Source: Pseudomonas sp. KU43P
Lineage (GTDB): Bacteria > Pseudomonadota > Gammaproteobacteria > Pseudomonadales > Pseudomonadaceae
Assembly (NCBI RefSeq): GCF_033095865.1
Contig: NZ_AP019365.1
Location: 1,399,501 to 1,463,500, forward strand
Length of the DNA: 64,000 nucleotides
Reading direction: 5' to 3'
A program made the translations under genes and the position numbers. The notes under the pieces are model-generated. The model was not told the DNA's origin. It searched no databases and saw nothing but the letters and a program-made list of their open reading frames with translations. This document shows positions 9,350-21,041 of this stretch, in pieces. Position 1 is the first letter of the stretch. Every line of letters starts with the position of its first letter.

Positions 9350-10414
9350 ATGTCTTTGCGCAAGATCATCCATATCGACTGCGATTGCTTCTACGCCGCC
9401 ATCGAGATGCGTGATGACCCGCGCCTGGCTGGTCGGCCCATGGCGGTGGGCGGCTCCCCTGACCATCGAGGGGTGATCGCCACTTGCAACTATGAGGCTC
9501 GCGCCTACGGTGTGCGTTCGGCCATGTCTTCGCGCCACGCTCTCAAGCTCTGTCCCGATCTGCTGATCGTCAAGCCGCGCTTTGAGGCCTACCGCGAAGC
9601 CTCGCGTGAGATTCACACGATTTTCCGTGACTACACCGATCTGATCGAGCCCTTGTCCCTGGACGAGGCCTATCTGGATGTCAGTGACAGCCAGTGGTTC
9701 GCCGGAAGCGCCACGCGCATAGCTGAAGACATTCGCCGGCGTGTTGCCCGTACCTTGCACATCACCGTGTCGGCCGGGGTGGCGCCCAACAAGTTCCTGG
9801 CCAAGGTCGCCAGCGACTGGCGCAAGCCCAATGGGCTGTTCGTTATAACGCCCGACCAGGTGGAGGCCTTTGTCGCTGCCCTGCCGGTCGCCCGGCTGCA
9901 TGGAGTGGGCAAGGTCACGGCAGACAAGCTCGCTCGCCTGGGTATCGATACCTGCCAGGACCTGCGCGAATGGTCCCGCCTGACCCTGGTGCGCGAGTTC
10001 GGCAGTTTTGGCGAGCGGCTATGGGGGCTGGCGCGAGGCATCGATGAGCGGGCGGTGCACAACGACAGCCGCCGGCAGTCGGTGAGTGTGGAGAACACCT
10101 ACGATACTGATCTGCCAGACCTGGCCAGTTGCCTGGAGCGTCTGCCGGAGCTGCTTGAAAGCCTGAACGAGCGGATTGGGCGAATGGACAACAGCTACCG
10201 GCCTGAAAAACCCTTCGTCAAAGTGAAGTTCCACGACTTCAGCCAAACCACCCTGGAGCAGGCGGGAGCAGGGCGAGATCTGGAAAGCTATCGGCAATTG
10301 CTGCGCCAAGCCTTCGCCCGCGGCGGCAAGCCGGTGCGATTGTTGGGCGTCGGTGTGCGGTTACGGGATTTGCGCGGTGCGCATGAGCAGCTGGAGTTGT
10401 TCACGGATAAATGA
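9350..10414 (+). CDS. dinB: DNA polymerase IV (Y-family translesion polymerase)
   Basis: 354 residues, normal for DinB. It performs error-prone bypass of damaged template and is not a replicative enzyme. Catalytic acidic residues are visible as HIDCDCFYA (D10) and SLDEAYLDV (D105, E106). Thumb helix-hairpin-helix and little-finger domains follow. The C-terminus LELFTDK resembles a beta-clamp-binding tail. It is a single-gene unit with a LexA box in front and a shared bidirectional terminator behind. Confidence 0.96.
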   Translation: MSLRKIIHIDCDCFYAAIEMRDDPRLAGRPMAVGGSPDHRGVIATCNYEARAYGVRSAMSSRHALKLCPDLLIVKPRFEAYREASREIHTIFRDYTDLIEPLSLDEAYLDVSDSQWFAGSATRIAEDIRRRVARTLHITVSAGVAPNKFLAKVASDWRKPNGLFVITPDQVEAFVAALPVARLHGVGKVTADKLARLGIDTCQDLREWSRLTLVREFGSFGERLWGLARGIDERAVHNDSRRQSVSVENTYDTDLPDLASCLERLPELLESLNERIGRMDNSYRPEKPFVKVKFHDFSQTTLEQAGAGRDLESYRQLLRQAFARGGKPVRLLGVGVRLRDLRGAHEQLELFTDK

Positions 10415-10415
10415 A

Positions 10416-10438
10416 AAGGGCTGCTAAAAGCAGCCCTT
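10416..10438. terminator. Bidirectional terminator between dinB and the lipoprotein gene
   Basis: Ten-base arms AAGGGCTGCT (10416-10425) and complement (10429-10438) with an AAA loop, placed between two convergent genes that end at 10414 and 10445. Confidence 0.8.
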
Positions 10439-10444
10439 GTTCAA

Positions 10445-11398
10445 TCATTGCACGCCTGGATCGGCCACCAGCCGCCCCGTGGCTTTGGTCAGAGCCTGCA
10501 GAAACTCCTGCTGCAGCTCCGGATCGTTGCGAGTCAGCTCGACCAGGCTCTGCTCCATCTCGCTGGCTTCCTCTTCCAAGCCCAGTTCCGACAGGCGCTT
10601 GACCCGATGCACCCACTGACCGACATCGTCATCTTCGAGGTCGTCGAAGATCAGTTCGTGGGCTTCTTGCAGCTTGTTGCGCAAGGTGGCGCTGACCAGC
10701 AGGCTGGCGTCGCCGCGCACCGCGTTGTCCTCGTCGACCACCTGCATGTGCAGGGTGCCGACGTGGTTGAGGTGCTGCTCGGAGAACGGGCTGTCCAGGA
10801 GGTTCAGGCGCAGTACGCCGTTCCTGTCGGTGGTCAGCTCGTGGGTCAGCTTGCCAGCCTTCACTTCGACGAGGCGCTCGCTCCAGGGCAGGCTGGTGGA
10901 TTCTTCGCGCTTGTCCTTCTGCACTTCGCTGATCCCGGCCAGGTTCTGCTGAGCGCGTCCGTTGGACTGCACGTTCATGAACGGGTTGATCCCGGCCACG
11001 CCATAGCTGAGCCAGTCGTGGGTCATGCTGTCGGGCAGGTTGCCCAGCGCAAAGACGTTGACCACGTTGGCGCCGACCCCGGCCACAACGGCGACCGCAC
11101 CCAGCGGAATCTCGTAGATCTCCCGCCAGGGTTGGTAAGGCGTATAGCGGTCGTAGCGCCGAGTCACTTCGAACTCGGTGACTTCGAAGCGCTTCTGTTC
11201 ATGAATGCGCACGCGCCGTTGCGGAAGCTCCATCACCTTGGGCTCGCCGACATCGATCTGCAGGGTGTGCTCGAGCAGTTTGCGCTCGACGCGCTCCTCA
11301 TGCTCGCTGCGCTGGGACATCTGGTTGGCGCAGCCGCTGACGAGCAGGGTGCCGCACAGTGCGGCACCCCCCAGGGTAAAGGTACTTCGCTTGGACAT
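10445..11398 (-). CDS. Predicted outer-membrane or periplasmic lipoprotein, function unknown
   Basis: From the ATG at 11398 the protein has 317 residues, with a type II signal peptide ending in the lipobox LVSGC (Cys23). A GTG two codons upstream (11404) is the alternative start. A short glycine/alanine-rich hydrophobic stretch (LGAVAVVAGVGANVVNV) lies about one third in. Basic and acidic segments dominate the rest, and the C-terminal part is strongly helical and acidic. I recognise no enzymatic motif. The gene ends at a terminator shared with dinB and begins 20 bases beyond the proS stop, so it is probably transcribed with proS. Confidence 0.75.
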   Translation of the reverse strand: MSKRSTFTLGGAALCGTLLVSGCANQMSQRSEHEERVERKLLEHTLQIDVGEPKVMELPQRRVRIHEQKRFEVTEFEVTRRYDRYTPYQPWREIYEIPLGAVAVVAGVGANVVNVFALGNLPDSMTHDWLSYGVAGINPFMNVQSNGRAQQNLAGISEVQKDKREESTSLPWSERLVEVKAGKLTHELTTDRNGVLRLNLLDSPFSEQHLNHVGTLHMQVVDEDNAVRGDASLLVSATLRNKLQEAHELIFDDLEDDDVGQWVHRVKRLSELGLEEEASEMEQSLVELTRNDPELQQEFLQALTKATGRLVADPGVQ

Positions 11399-11418
11399 GA
11401 TCACTCGTGCATTGATTA

Positions 11419-13134
<1,716 letters not shown>

Positions 13135-13238
13135 GGTTAGCCGTGTCGATTGCCTAAGACATTGAAATGACCCCGCATTGTACGGGGGCGAAACGAAGGC
13201 GTACAGAATGCCCCAGGTGGGGGCAGTTGTCAGCCAAG

Positions 13239-13268
13239 AAAAAGCCCGGCGGGTTCGCCGGGCTTTTT
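13239..13268 (-). terminator. Terminator of the porin gene
   Basis: 13-base arms AAAAAGCCCGGCG (13239-13251) and complement (13256-13268) with a GGTT loop, just downstream of the porin stop on the minus strand. Confidence 0.85.
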
Positions 13269-13294
13269 CAGGTGCGGGGCACTATAAGCCAGGC

Positions 13295-14578
13295 TTACAG
13301 AATGCTCAGCGGGTACTCCACGATCAGGCGCAGTTCGTCCAGCGATGGGGAGCCGTAGTAGACGCCATCGGAAGAACGGTAGGTGGCCTGACGTACGCGG
13401 AAGCTCAGGTCCTTGGCCGGGCCTTCTTGCAGCACGTACTTGATATCGATGTCGCGTTCCCATTCCTTGCCGTTGCTGGTGCCGGCGACGTTGGCATCGG
13501 TACCGCGCACGTAGCGAGTCATGAAGGTCAGGCCGGGTACGCCGAACTCGGCGAAGTTCAGGTCGTAGCGCGCCTGCCAGGATTTTTCGTCTTCGGCGTT
13601 GAAGTCGGAACGGGCGACCGAGTTGCCGAGGAAGATGGTGCCGCCACCGTCTACGCCGTAGCCGTAGTCGCCGTCACCGTGAACGCGCTGGTGCACGACG
13701 GTGAAGGTGTGGGCGCCGATGTTCCAGGCAGCCGACAGGCTGAAGGCGGTGTTGTCGAGCTTGTCGCCATCGAACGCTTTGTAAAGGGCGCTGCCTTCGC
13801 TCTTGGTGTCATAGATGTTGAAGTCGAACACCAGGCCTTGCTTGTCGGAGATCGGCAGTGCCCAGTTGATGTTGCCGTAGTACTTGCGCCAGTAGTCTTC
13901 GACCTTGGAGTAGTACAGGCTGGTGCTGAGGTTGTCGGTGAAGGCGTAGGTACCGCCGACAACGTCCGCTTGGGTCAGGTGCAGGCTGTCACGGTCAGTT
14001 TCAGCCTGGGCTTTCATGGCGGTGAAGTGACCTGCGTGCAGGGTCAGGCCTTCGATCTCGTTGCTGGTGATCAGGCCGCCTTCGGCAACTTCCGGCAGCA
14101 GTCGGCTGTCGTCGGTGGCGAAGACGGGCAGGGCGGTGAACTGGCTACCGTATTTCAGTACGGTGTTGGAGAAGCGCAGTTTTACTGCAGCGCCGCCCGA
14201 GGAGTAATCGTCTTGCGAACGGTCGTCTTCGCCCGTTGGGAACAGGCCGGTACCGGCGCGACCTTTGCCGCTGTCCAGTTTCAGGCCGAGCATGCCGATG
14301 GCATCGACGCCGACGCCGATGGCGCCCTGGGTGAAGCCCGATTCGAAGGTGCCGAGGAAGCCGAGGCCGGTTTCTTCTACGCGGCTCTGACGAGCACCGG
14401 TAACCGGATCGCGCTCGTTGTTACGGAAGTCGCGGCTGAAGTACAGCATGCGAGTCTTGACGTTCAGCTGGCTGTCTTCGATGAAACCCTTGGACTCGTC
14501 TTGGGCGGAGGCCAGGGCCAATTGCGAGGTCCCTGCCGAAACGGCCAGGGCGATCATGCTCCACTTCATCACGCGCAT
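13295..14578 (-). CDS. OprD-family outer-membrane porin
   Basis: 427 residues with an N-terminal signal peptide (MRVMKWSMIALAVS, cleavage near ALASA) followed by alternating aromatic/polar beta-strands throughout and a C-terminal strand ending VEYPLSIL. The first mature segment (GFIEDSQLNVKTRMLYFSR) is characteristic of OprD-type 18-stranded substrate-specific channels of pseudomonads. These take up small carboxylates, amino acids or dipeptides. The ligand cannot be assigned from sequence alone. It is monocistronic: a terminator follows and a long upstream non-coding region precedes. Confidence 0.88.
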   Translation of the reverse strand: MRVMKWSMIALAVSAGTSQLALASAQDESKGFIEDSQLNVKTRMLYFSRDFRNNERDPVTGARQSRVEETGLGFLGTFESGFTQGAIGVGVDAIGMLGLKLDSGKGRAGTGLFPTGEDDRSQDDYSSGGAAVKLRFSNTVLKYGSQFTALPVFATDDSRLLPEVAEGGLITSNEIEGLTLHAGHFTAMKAQAETDRDSLHLTQADVVGGTYAFTDNLSTSLYYSKVEDYWRKYYGNINWALPISDKQGLVFDFNIYDTKSEGSALYKAFDGDKLDNTAFSLSAAWNIGAHTFTVVHQRVHGDGDYGYGVDGGGTIFLGNSVARSDFNAEDEKSWQARYDLNFAEFGVPGLTFMTRYVRGTDANVAGTSNGKEWERDIDIKYVLQEGPAKDLSFRVRQATYRSSDGVYYGSPSLDELRLIVEYPLSIL

Positions 14579-15306
14579 CGTGACTTGCTCCTTTGGTTTT
14601 TAGGAAGAGTACCGCTGCGCCCAAGTCTTTTAGTTATATGGGGCAGCTCTTTCTTGTTATGTCGGCGGAAATGTATAGCACGCTGACTGTTGTTGGCGAT
14701 ATGGGCATATAAAACCTTTCGGGAACTTTATGGCCATGTCGCTCATAGGTATTTCCGTGTCGCAAATCACGCTCCGGGTTTTCCGGGCGTACAACCCCAG
14801 CGCTGCTCCTGTCACCGTATGCAAACCGTAAGTATCGGTTGCGGTTGAAGAAACTCCCTGGTCAGTCCAATGCCGCTGTTGTTATTTGTCGCGTCCACCG
14901 CTTCATGCAGGTGTCGTGCCGACTTGGCGTGAAAGGAATGCAACAAGCGTGCTCAAAATTAACAACGCTTGATGAAATTTTCACAAACGCACGGGCGTCA
15001 GGTACCAAAGTGCCGAAAACACGGGGTCAGGGTTGTCTGATGGTGTGCCAAAACAAATGTGACAGGAAAAAGAAAATCCTGCCATAAAAGTCAATGTGTT
15101 ACCGGCTACTGTTGATGTTGAGTAGATGGGCTGGGTAAAAGCGTAGTGGTGTGTACCGACAAAGCCTCATTTTGGTGCGAAAAGTAGCGCTGTGTTACCG
15201 GGTTTGTGCAGGGGGTCACGGTTTGCTGAACTGAAAGCGTGCAGCAAGGTATCCTTGCGGCCATGTTCCCGTAGTCGCGGGCTGTTTCGCTTGATGGAGG
15301 TTTGCC
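14579..15306. other. Long intergenic region between the porin and HIT genes
   Basis: About 730 bases without a convincing gene. It is the shared upstream region of two divergent genes and presumably holds the porin promoter and regulatory sites. An 82-codon open frame at 14839-15087 lacks a plausible start region and recognisable protein features and was not called. GGAGG at 15296-15300 is the ribosome-binding site of the next gene. I see no RNA gene in it. Confidence 0.5.
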
Positions 15307-15726
15307 GTGTTTATGATGGATTCACGTTTGCAGCAGGATTCCCTGGTCCTGGGCGATTTTCCGCTGTGCCGACTGCTGCTGAGCAAGGATGCCAACTACC
15401 CCTGGTTCATACTGGTGCCCAAGCGTGCAGGCGTGAGTGAGCTGTTCGACTTGAGTCAGGAAGATCAAGCGCAGTTGTGGAAAGAAACCACTTACCTGGC
15501 CGAGGCACTGAAGCGCGAGTTCGCCGCCGACAAGATGAACGTTGCCACCTTGGGCAATGTGGTCAGCCAGATGCACATGCACGTGATCGTTCGTCATCAG
15601 CATGACGCCGCATGGCCGGCGCCGGTGTGGGGCAAGGTGCCTGCCGTTGCGTACGAACCGCAGCAGGTCGAGTCGATTCGCGTGCGACTGCGCGCGTTGC
15701 TCAATGACGATTATCAGGAGGCCTGA
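15307..15726 (+). CDS. HIT-family (histidine triad) hydrolase-like protein
   Basis: 139 residues. GTG at 15307 is preferred because GGAGG (15296-15300) sits six bases upstream; the ATG at 15313 is the alternative. The family consists of nucleotide hydrolases and transferases acting on nucleoside phosphoramidates or dinucleotides. The signature here reads SQMHMHVIV, so the first histidine of the usual triad is glutamine, a variant common in this bacterial subgroup. Substrate unknown. slyX follows after one base, so the two are an operon. Confidence 0.85.
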   Translation: MFMMDSRLQQDSLVLGDFPLCRLLLSKDANYPWFILVPKRAGVSELFDLSQEDQAQLWKETTYLAEALKREFAADKMNVATLGNVVSQMHMHVIVRHQHDAAWPAPVWGKVPAVAYEPQQVESIRVRLRALLNDDYQEA

Positions 15727-15727
15727 C

Positions 15728-15934
15728 ATGTCGCTGGAATCGCGCATCATCGAGCTGGAAACCCGCCAGGCCTTCCAGGATGACACCCTCCAGGCGCTGA
15801 ATGACGTGGTGGCCGAGCAGGGGCAGGTGATCGAGCGTCTGCAATTGCAGATGGCCGAGTTGATCAAGCGATACGAGGAGATGGTCGGCCAGTACGGCAG
15901 TGAGGGGGAGGAGGCGCCGCCGCCGCATTACTGA
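15728..15934 (+). CDS. slyX: SlyX family protein
   Basis: A 68-residue, almost entirely helical protein ([18 protein letters not shown]) predicted to form a coiled coil, ending in a proline-rich tail PPPHY typical of SlyX. Its biochemical role is not established. It lies one base after the HIT gene stop, with AGGAGG inside the HIT gene tail acting as ribosome-binding site. Confidence 0.9.
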   Translation: MSLESRIIELETRQAFQDDTLQALNDVVAEQGQVIERLQLQMAELIKRYEEMVGQYGSEGEEAPPPHY

Positions 15935-15972
15935 GAAGCGCAGCCCTGGGGTTGCCCCAGGGCTGGCAGGCG

Positions 15973-16566
15973 TCAGCGGCGATTGACCGCGACCACGTCT
16001 TCGGCCTGAAGGCCTTTGTCACGGTGCATTACCGAAAACTCCACGCGCTGGCCCTCGACCAGGATGCGATGGCCTTCGCCGCGAATGGCGCGGAAGTGGA
16101 CGAAGATATCGTCACCCGAATCGCGCGAGATGAAGCCGAAGCCCTTGGAGGTATTGAACCATTTCACGGTGCCGGTATCCCGTTTGCCAGCTTCTTGCAG
16201 GGCGCCTGGGGTTGCACGTGCCTTCCTGCCGCTGCGGGCAAAACCGACTGCCAGGTGCAGAGCAACTGCCAGGGCGGCACACACCAGGGCGGCCAGGTTG
16301 CCCATTTCCGGGCGGGCGAGCAGGGTCAGTGTCTGCAGCACCACGGCCACTACCAGCAGGGCGCAGGCCAAGTGTTGCAGTTGCTGGCGTGCTCCGCGGT
16401 AATACAGGGGCACGACCGGCGCCAGCAGCAGGTTGAGCAGGCCGAGCAGGGCCAGGTAGACCGCGTCGGGTTGCTGCAGGAAGGGTGTCGCATCGGTTTT
16501 CAGGCTGGGTATGAGCGAGAGCAGCAAAGCCGCAACGCCCGTCACCAGGTGGACGATCTTGAACAT
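15973..16566 (-). CDS. Membrane-anchored cold-shock-domain protein
   Basis: A 197-residue two-part protein. The N-terminal half (about 1-112) has three to four hydrophobic helices. The C-terminal part from about 128 is a complete cold-shock domain with RNP1 (KGFGFI) and RNP2 (DIFVHF), starting [15 protein letters not shown]. It would bind single-stranded RNA or DNA at the inner membrane, unlike the free 70-residue Csp proteins. Function unproven. It is a single gene, convergent with slyX. Confidence 0.85.
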   Translation of the reverse strand: MFKIVHLVTGVAALLLSLIPSLKTDATPFLQQPDAVYLALLGLLNLLLAPVVPLYYRGARQQLQHLACALLVVAVVLQTLTLLARPEMGNLAALVCAALAVALHLAVGFARSGRKARATPGALQEAGKRDTGTVKWFNTSKGFGFISRDSGDDIFVHFRAIRGEGHRILVEGQRVEFSVMHRDKGLQAEDVVAVNRR

Positions 16567-16843
16567 GGGTTGGCTCGCAATTGATAAGGCCGATCACAGG
16601 AAGAGCTGGCGGCACGGTGCGCATGAGGTGTAGAGCGCGAAAACGCGGTACGCCAGCCTATGCACCCGGCAATAACAGTCCGCACGGGTGGCACGGTGCC
16701 TATTTAACAGCAAAGGCGGGCCCTTCTCAAACCGAGGGGGCCGGTGGTGATGACTTGCCCTGTGTCATGGGCGGGTTGGGCAAAGTGTTGATACAGTGTG
16801 TCAGGCCTGCTTGATCATCAAGCCAAATGGAAAGGGGAACTTC

Positions 16844-17317
16844 ATGGCAATTGATATCGGTATCAGTGAAGAAGATCGCAAATCCATCGTCGAAGGGCTT
16901 TCCCGCCTGTTGTCGGATACCTACGTGCTGTATCTGAAAACCCACAACTTCCACTGGAATGTCACAGGTCCGTCTTTCCGCACCCTGCACTTGATGTTCG
17001 AGGAGCAGTACAACGAACTGGCGCTGGCGGTCGACTCGATCGCCGAACGCATTCGCGCGCTGGGCTTCCCGGCGCCTGGGTCCTATGCCTTTTATGCGCG
17101 TCACTCCTCCATCAAAGAAGAAGAAGGCGTGCCGGCGGCCGACGAGATGATCCGCCAGCTTGTGCAGGGCCAGGAAGCCGTGGTCCGCACTGCGCGCAGC
17201 ATCTTTCCGGTGGTGGACAAAGTCAGTGATGAGCCTACCGCCGACCTGCTAACCCAGCGCATGCAGGTGCATGAGAAAACTGCCTGGATGCTGCGAGTGC
17301 TGCTCGACGGTAAATAG
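16844..17317 (+). CDS. Dps-family ferritin-like protein
   Basis: 157 residues from the ATG at 16844 ([12 protein letters not shown]), preceded by AAAGGGGAAC. The conserved Dps segments are present: [14 protein letters not shown] contributes the histidine of the ferroxidase site, and [20 protein letters not shown] the acidic ligands. Such proteins form dodecamers that oxidise and store iron and protect DNA under oxidative and starvation stress. A strong terminator follows. An ORF opening 16 codons earlier is rejected because the extra residues do not resemble the family. Confidence 0.92.
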   Translation: MAIDIGISEEDRKSIVEGLSRLLSDTYVLYLKTHNFHWNVTGPSFRTLHLMFEEQYNELALAVDSIAERIRALGFPAPGSYAFYARHSSIKEEEGVPAADEMIRQLVQGQEAVVRTARSIFPVVDKVSDEPTADLLTQRMQVHEKTAWMLRVLLDGK

Positions 17318-17343
17318 TTGAATAGTCTTGTAGGCTCCATCCG

Positions 17344-17378
17344 AAAGCCTGGCCGAAATTTATTCGGCCGGGCTTTTT
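17344..17378 (+). terminator. Terminator of the Dps gene
   Basis: 13-bp stem (17344-17356 with 17364-17376, one G-T pair) followed by a run of T. Confidence 0.85.
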
Positions 17379-17495
17379 CGTTTGTGCGGGAAAGCTTTGC
17401 CGCTGCTTTGAATTCGCCTGTACGCGCTTGATTTGACCCCAGGTACCTGCATTTGAGGTGCAGGGGTAGTTGGTGGTAATCAGTGGGTGGGGCGC

Positions 17496-17825
17496 ATGAT
17501 TCAAGCGACTAAGCGGCGAGTTGGGCAGGGGTGCTGGCCAGGCAAGCAGTGCATCGATCCGTTCAAGACCGATTTCGACATGTTGCAGGTTCAACCGGTG
17601 TCGCGCTCGGTTCGGCTCAACGGTTTTTCCACCTGCTTGCGCCTGGAAGCGGTCTACTGGGGAATTCTCGAACGCATCGCCGAGGCCAATCAGTGTTCGG
17701 TCAGTGCCGTGTTGTCGTACGTGGACCGTGAAGTGCACCTGCGCCAGGGCGGGGTACGCAACTTCAGTGGGCTGATCCGGGTGATCTGTGTCGCCTGGCT
17801 GCTGGACCCGCCAAGTGTACGCTGA
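17496..17825 (+). CDS. Ribbon-helix-helix domain protein
   Basis: About 109 residues from the ATG at 17496; the GTG at 17487 and later starts are possible because no clear ribosome-binding site decides it. The segment SRSVRLNGFSTCLRLEAVYW followed by helices ILERIAEANQCSVSAVLSYV has the pattern of the ribbon-helix-helix fold of small bacterial DNA-binding proteins. Target unknown. It stands alone between dps and the zinc-ribbon gene. Confidence 0.7.
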   Translation: MIQATKRRVGQGCWPGKQCIDPFKTDFDMLQVQPVSRSVRLNGFSTCLRLEAVYWGILERIAEANQCSVSAVLSYVDREVHLRQGGVRNFSGLIRVICVAWLLDPPSVR

Positions 17826-17917
17826 TCGCCGGGCGGGCTGCGCAGTGCCTGTTAACCATATATAATCTCGCTTTTTGCTGCCCTGGCAGCCCGCGTTGTG
17901 GTTGACGAGAGACGTCC

Positions 17918-18139
17918 ATGCCCCTTTATGACTATCAATGTGCATCCTGCAATCACCAGATGGAGGTGCTGCAGAAGATCAGCGCCGCACCGCTGACCGA
18001 TTGCCCGGCTTGCGAAGCGCCTGCATTGAAGAAGCTGTTGTCGGTCCCTGGCTTTCGCCTGAGCGGCAACGGCTGGTACGAAACAGACTTCAAGACCGGG
18101 GCAAAAAAGAATCTGGCAGGCGGCGACAAGGCCGACTGA
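17918..18139 (+). CDS. FmdB-type zinc-ribbon protein
   Basis: 73 residues beginning MPLYDYQCASCNH, with two CxxC knuckles (CASC at 8-11 and CPAC) forming one zinc ribbon, then a charged lysine-rich tail. This small family is almost always located just before aspS in pseudomonads, as here (90 bases upstream). Molecular role unknown. GAGACGTCC before the ATG is a weak ribosome-binding site. Confidence 0.88.
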   Translation: MPLYDYQCASCNHQMEVLQKISAAPLTDCPACEAPALKKLLSVPGFRLSGNGWYETDFKTGAKKNLAGGDKAD

Positions 18140-18229
18140 GTTGAATTGCAGTAGCTGGGTCTTGCAGTATTAACCCTCTGGGCAAGGCCTCCACCGAATA
18201 CACGAATCACGAGAAGCGAAACCACCATC

Positions 18230-20005
18230 ATGATGCGCAGCCATTATTGCGGCCAACTGAACGAGAGCCTGGACGGCCAGGAAGTCACCCTTTGCGGCTG
18301 GGTCCATCGTCGCCGCGACCACGGCGGGGTGATCTTCCTCGACATCCGTGACCGCGAAGGCATGGCCCAGGTCGTGTTCGACCCGGACCGCGCCGAAACC
18401 TTCGCCGCCGCCGACCGCGTGCGCAGCGAGTACGTCGTGCAGATCACCGGCAAGGTGCGCAAGCGCCCCGATGGTGCGGTGAACGCCAACATGGCCTCCG
18501 GTGCCATCGAGATTCTGGGCTATCAGCTGAACGTGCTCAACGAAGCGGAAACCCCGCCGTTCCCGTTGAACGAATACTCCGACGTCGGCGAGGAAACTCG
18601 CCTGCGCTACCGCTTCATCGACCTGCGTCGCCCGGAAATGGCCGACAAACTGCGCTTGCGCTCGCGCATCACCAGCAGCATCCGTCGTTTCCTCGATGAA
18701 AACGGCTTCCTCGACGTCGAGACGCCGATCCTCACCCGTGCCACTCCGGAAGGCGCGCGCGACTACCTGGTGCCGAGCCGTACCCACGCTGGCAGCTTCT
18801 TCGCACTGCCGCAGTCGCCTCAGCTGTTCAAGCAGCTGCTGATGGTGGCCGGTTTCGACCGTTACTACCAGATCGCCAAGTGCTTCCGTGACGAAGACCT
18901 GCGGGCCGACCGCCAGCCGGAATTCACCCAGATCGACATCGAGACCAGCTTCCTCGATGAAAGCGAGATCATGGGCCTGACCGAAAGCATGATCCGCAAG
19001 CTGTTCAAGGAAGTACTGGACCTGGAGTTCGGCGAATTCCCGCACATGACCTTCGAAGAAGCCATGCGCCGCTACGGTTCCGACAAGCCTGACCTGCGTA
19101 TCCCGCTGGAACTGGTCGACGTTGCCGATCAGCTCAAGGACGTCGACTTCAAGGTCTTCGCAGGCCCTGCCAACGATCCGAAATGCCGCGTCACTGCCCT
19201 GCGCCTGCCAGGCGGTGCCAGCATGCCGCGCAGCAAGATCGACGAGTACACCAAGTTCGTCGGCATCTACGGTGCCAAGGGCCTGGCCTACATCAAGGTC
19301 AACGAGCGCGCCAAGGGTGTCGAGGGTTTGCAGTCGCCGATCGTCAAGAACATCCCCGAGGCCAACCTCAACAACATCCTCGACCGCGTTGGCGCCGTAG
19401 ACGGCGACATCGTGTTCTTCGGTGCCGACAAGTTCAAAGTGGTCAGCGAAGCCCTGGGTGCGCTGCGTATCCGCCTGGGCCACGACTTCGAGCTGCTGAC
19501 CTGCGAGTGGGCGCCGATGTGGGTCGTCGACTTCCCGATGTTCGAAGAAAACGAAGACGGTAGCTTCACTGCGCTGCACCACCCGTTCACCGCACCGAAG
19601 TGCACCCCTGAAGAGCTCGAGGCCAACCCGGCTACCGCCCTGTCCCGTGCCTACGACATGGTCCTGAACGGTACCGAGCTGGGTGGCGGTTCGATCCGTA
19701 TCCACCGTAAAGAGATGCAACAGGCGGTATTCCGTCTGCTGGGTATCGAGGCAGCGGAGCAGGAAGAGAAATTCGGCTTCCTGCTCGATGCCCTGAAATT
19801 CGGTGCTCCACCTCACGGTGGCCTGGCCTTCGGCCTGGACCGCCTGGTCATGCTGATGACCGGCGCCCAGTCGATCCGTGAAGTGATCGCCTTCCCGAAA
19901 ACCCAGAGCGCCGCGTGCGTCATGACCCAGGCTCCAGGCATGGTCGACGCCAAGGCCCTGCGAGAGCTGCACATCCGCCTGCGCGAACAGACCAAGGTCG
20001 AGTAA
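18230..20005 (+). CDS. aspS: Aspartyl-tRNA synthetase
   Basis: A 591-residue class II synthetase of the bacterial type. An N-terminal OB-fold anticodon domain (about 1-105; [20 protein letters not shown]) is followed by the catalytic core with motif 2 near [20 protein letters not shown] and motif 3 near [14 protein letters not shown], split by the bacterial GAD insertion domain. In Pseudomonas this enzyme is usually non-discriminating and also supplies Asp-tRNA-Asn for GatCAB, which is family knowledge rather than visible here. Start at 18230 or the next codon. Confidence 0.96.
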   Translation: MMRSHYCGQLNESLDGQEVTLCGWVHRRRDHGGVIFLDIRDREGMAQVVFDPDRAETFAAADRVRSEYVVQITGKVRKRPDGAVNANMASGAIEILGYQLNVLNEAETPPFPLNEYSDVGEETRLRYRFIDLRRPEMADKLRLRSRITSSIRRFLDENGFLDVETPILTRATPEGARDYLVPSRTHAGSFFALPQSPQLFKQLLMVAGFDRYYQIAKCFRDEDLRADRQPEFTQIDIETSFLDESEIMGLTESMIRKLFKEVLDLEFGEFPHMTFEEAMRRYGSDKPDLRIPLELVDVADQLKDVDFKVFAGPANDPKCRVTALRLPGGASMPRSKIDEYTKFVGIYGAKGLAYIKVNERAKGVEGLQSPIVKNIPEANLNNILDRVGAVDGDIVFFGADKFKVVSEALGALRIRLGHDFELLTCEWAPMWVVDFPMFEENEDGSFTALHHPFTAPKCTPEELEANPATALSRAYDMVLNGTELGGGSIRIHRKEMQQAVFRLLGIEAAEQEEKFGFLLDALKFGAPPHGGLAFGLDRLVMLMTGAQSIREVIAFPKTQSAACVMTQAPGMVDAKALRELHIRLREQTKVE

Positions 20006-20015
20006 GCGGACCCCG

Positions 20016-20037
20016 GGCGCATCCACATGGATGCGCC
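20016..20037 (+). terminator. Terminator after aspS
   Basis: Nine-base arms GGCGCATCC (20016-20024) and complement (20029-20037), loop ACAT, then TTT. Confidence 0.7.
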
Positions 20038-20116
20038 TTTGCGTTACGGCGCAGGAATTTGTCGTTGCGCCCCGTCAGGGGCGTAACTGTTTGTGTTTCA
20101 AGGATTTGGAGTTGTT

Positions 20117-20863
20117 ATGGCTGGTCATTCCAAGTGGGCGAACATCAAGCACCGCAAAGAGCGCCAGGATGCCAAGAGAGGCAAGATCTTCACCAAGTGG
20201 ATCCGTGAGCTGACCGTTGCTGCCAAGCAGGGCGGCGGTGATCCAGCCTCCAACCCGCGCCTGCGTCTGGCACTGGACAAGGCCCTGGGCGCCAACATGA
20301 GCCGCGATATCATCGATCGCGCCGTGGCCCGTGGTGCTGGCACCAACGAAAGCGACAACGTCGAAGAGCTCAGCTACGAGGGTTACGGCCCGGGCGGCGT
20401 GGCGATCATGGTCGAAGCCATGACCGACAACCGCAACCGTACCGCTGCCGCCGTGCGACATGCCTTCACCAAGTGTGGCGGCAACCTCGGTACCGATGGT
20501 TCGGTAGCCTACCTGTTCGAGCGCAAGGGGCAGATCAGCTTTGCGCCGGGTGTCGACGAAGATGCGTTGATGGAAGCGGCCATGGAAGCCGATGCCGACG
20601 ACGTGGTGGCCAATGAAGACGGTTCGTTCGAGGTGTTTACCTCGTTCAACAGCTTCTATGCCGTGCGCAACGCGCTGGAAGAGGCGGGCTTCAAGGCCGC
20701 TGACGCGGAAATCGTCATGCAGCCGACCACCAGCGCCGAGCTGGATCAGGAGGGCGCGGAGAAGGTGCTGAAGCTGATCGACATGCTCGAAGACCTGGAT
20801 GATGTGCAGAACGTCTATTCCAATGCGCAGATTTCCGACGAGATCATGGAAAAACTCGGCTAA
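20117..20863 (+). CDS. yebC: YebC/PmpR-family protein
   Basis: 248 residues from the ATG at 20117 ([20 protein letters not shown]), the near-invariant start of this family; eight extra upstream codons are rejected. Members bind DNA as transcription regulators (PmpR in P. aeruginosa), and related proteins have been tied to translation of polyproline stretches, so the label is deliberately loose. It is upstream of ruvCAB, a common arrangement. Confidence 0.94.
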   Translation: MAGHSKWANIKHRKERQDAKRGKIFTKWIRELTVAAKQGGGDPASNPRLRLALDKALGANMSRDIIDRAVARGAGTNESDNVEELSYEGYGPGGVAIMVEAMTDNRNRTAAAVRHAFTKCGGNLGTDGSVAYLFERKGQISFAPGVDEDALMEAAMEADADDVVANEDGSFEVFTSFNSFYAVRNALEEAGFKAADAEIVMQPTTSAELDQEGAEKVLKLIDMLEDLDDVQNVYSNAQISDEIMEKLG

Positions 20864-20888
20864 GGTGTCGCCAACGAAACCGTAATTG

Positions 20889-21004
20889 GGGCTGCTGTGC
20901 AGCCCATCGCCGGCAAGCCGGCTCCCACGGGTGCAGCGGATTCTTCAGGCCTGCACTGTACCTGTAGGAGCTGGCTTGCCGGCGATGGGCCGTGCAGCGG
21001 CCCC
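20889..21004. repeat. REP pair (BIME) between yebC and ruvC
   Basis: Facing REP copies (CATCGCCGGCAAGCCGGCTC and complement) are separated by about 50 bases and bounded by matching GGGGCTGC/GCAGCGGCCCC flanks. Confidence 0.85.
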
Positions 21005-21041
21005 AATGGTCTTCAAACATGAGCTTCAAACGACAGGCGCT

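Noticed and set aside
14839..15087. 82-codon plus-strand frame in the long intergenic gap
   Set aside because: No ribosome-binding site, mixed composition and no recognisable feature; left as non-coding.
18170..20026. 618-codon minus-strand frame
   Set aside because: Exact antisense of aspS with antisense-type composition; aspS has full family motifs.
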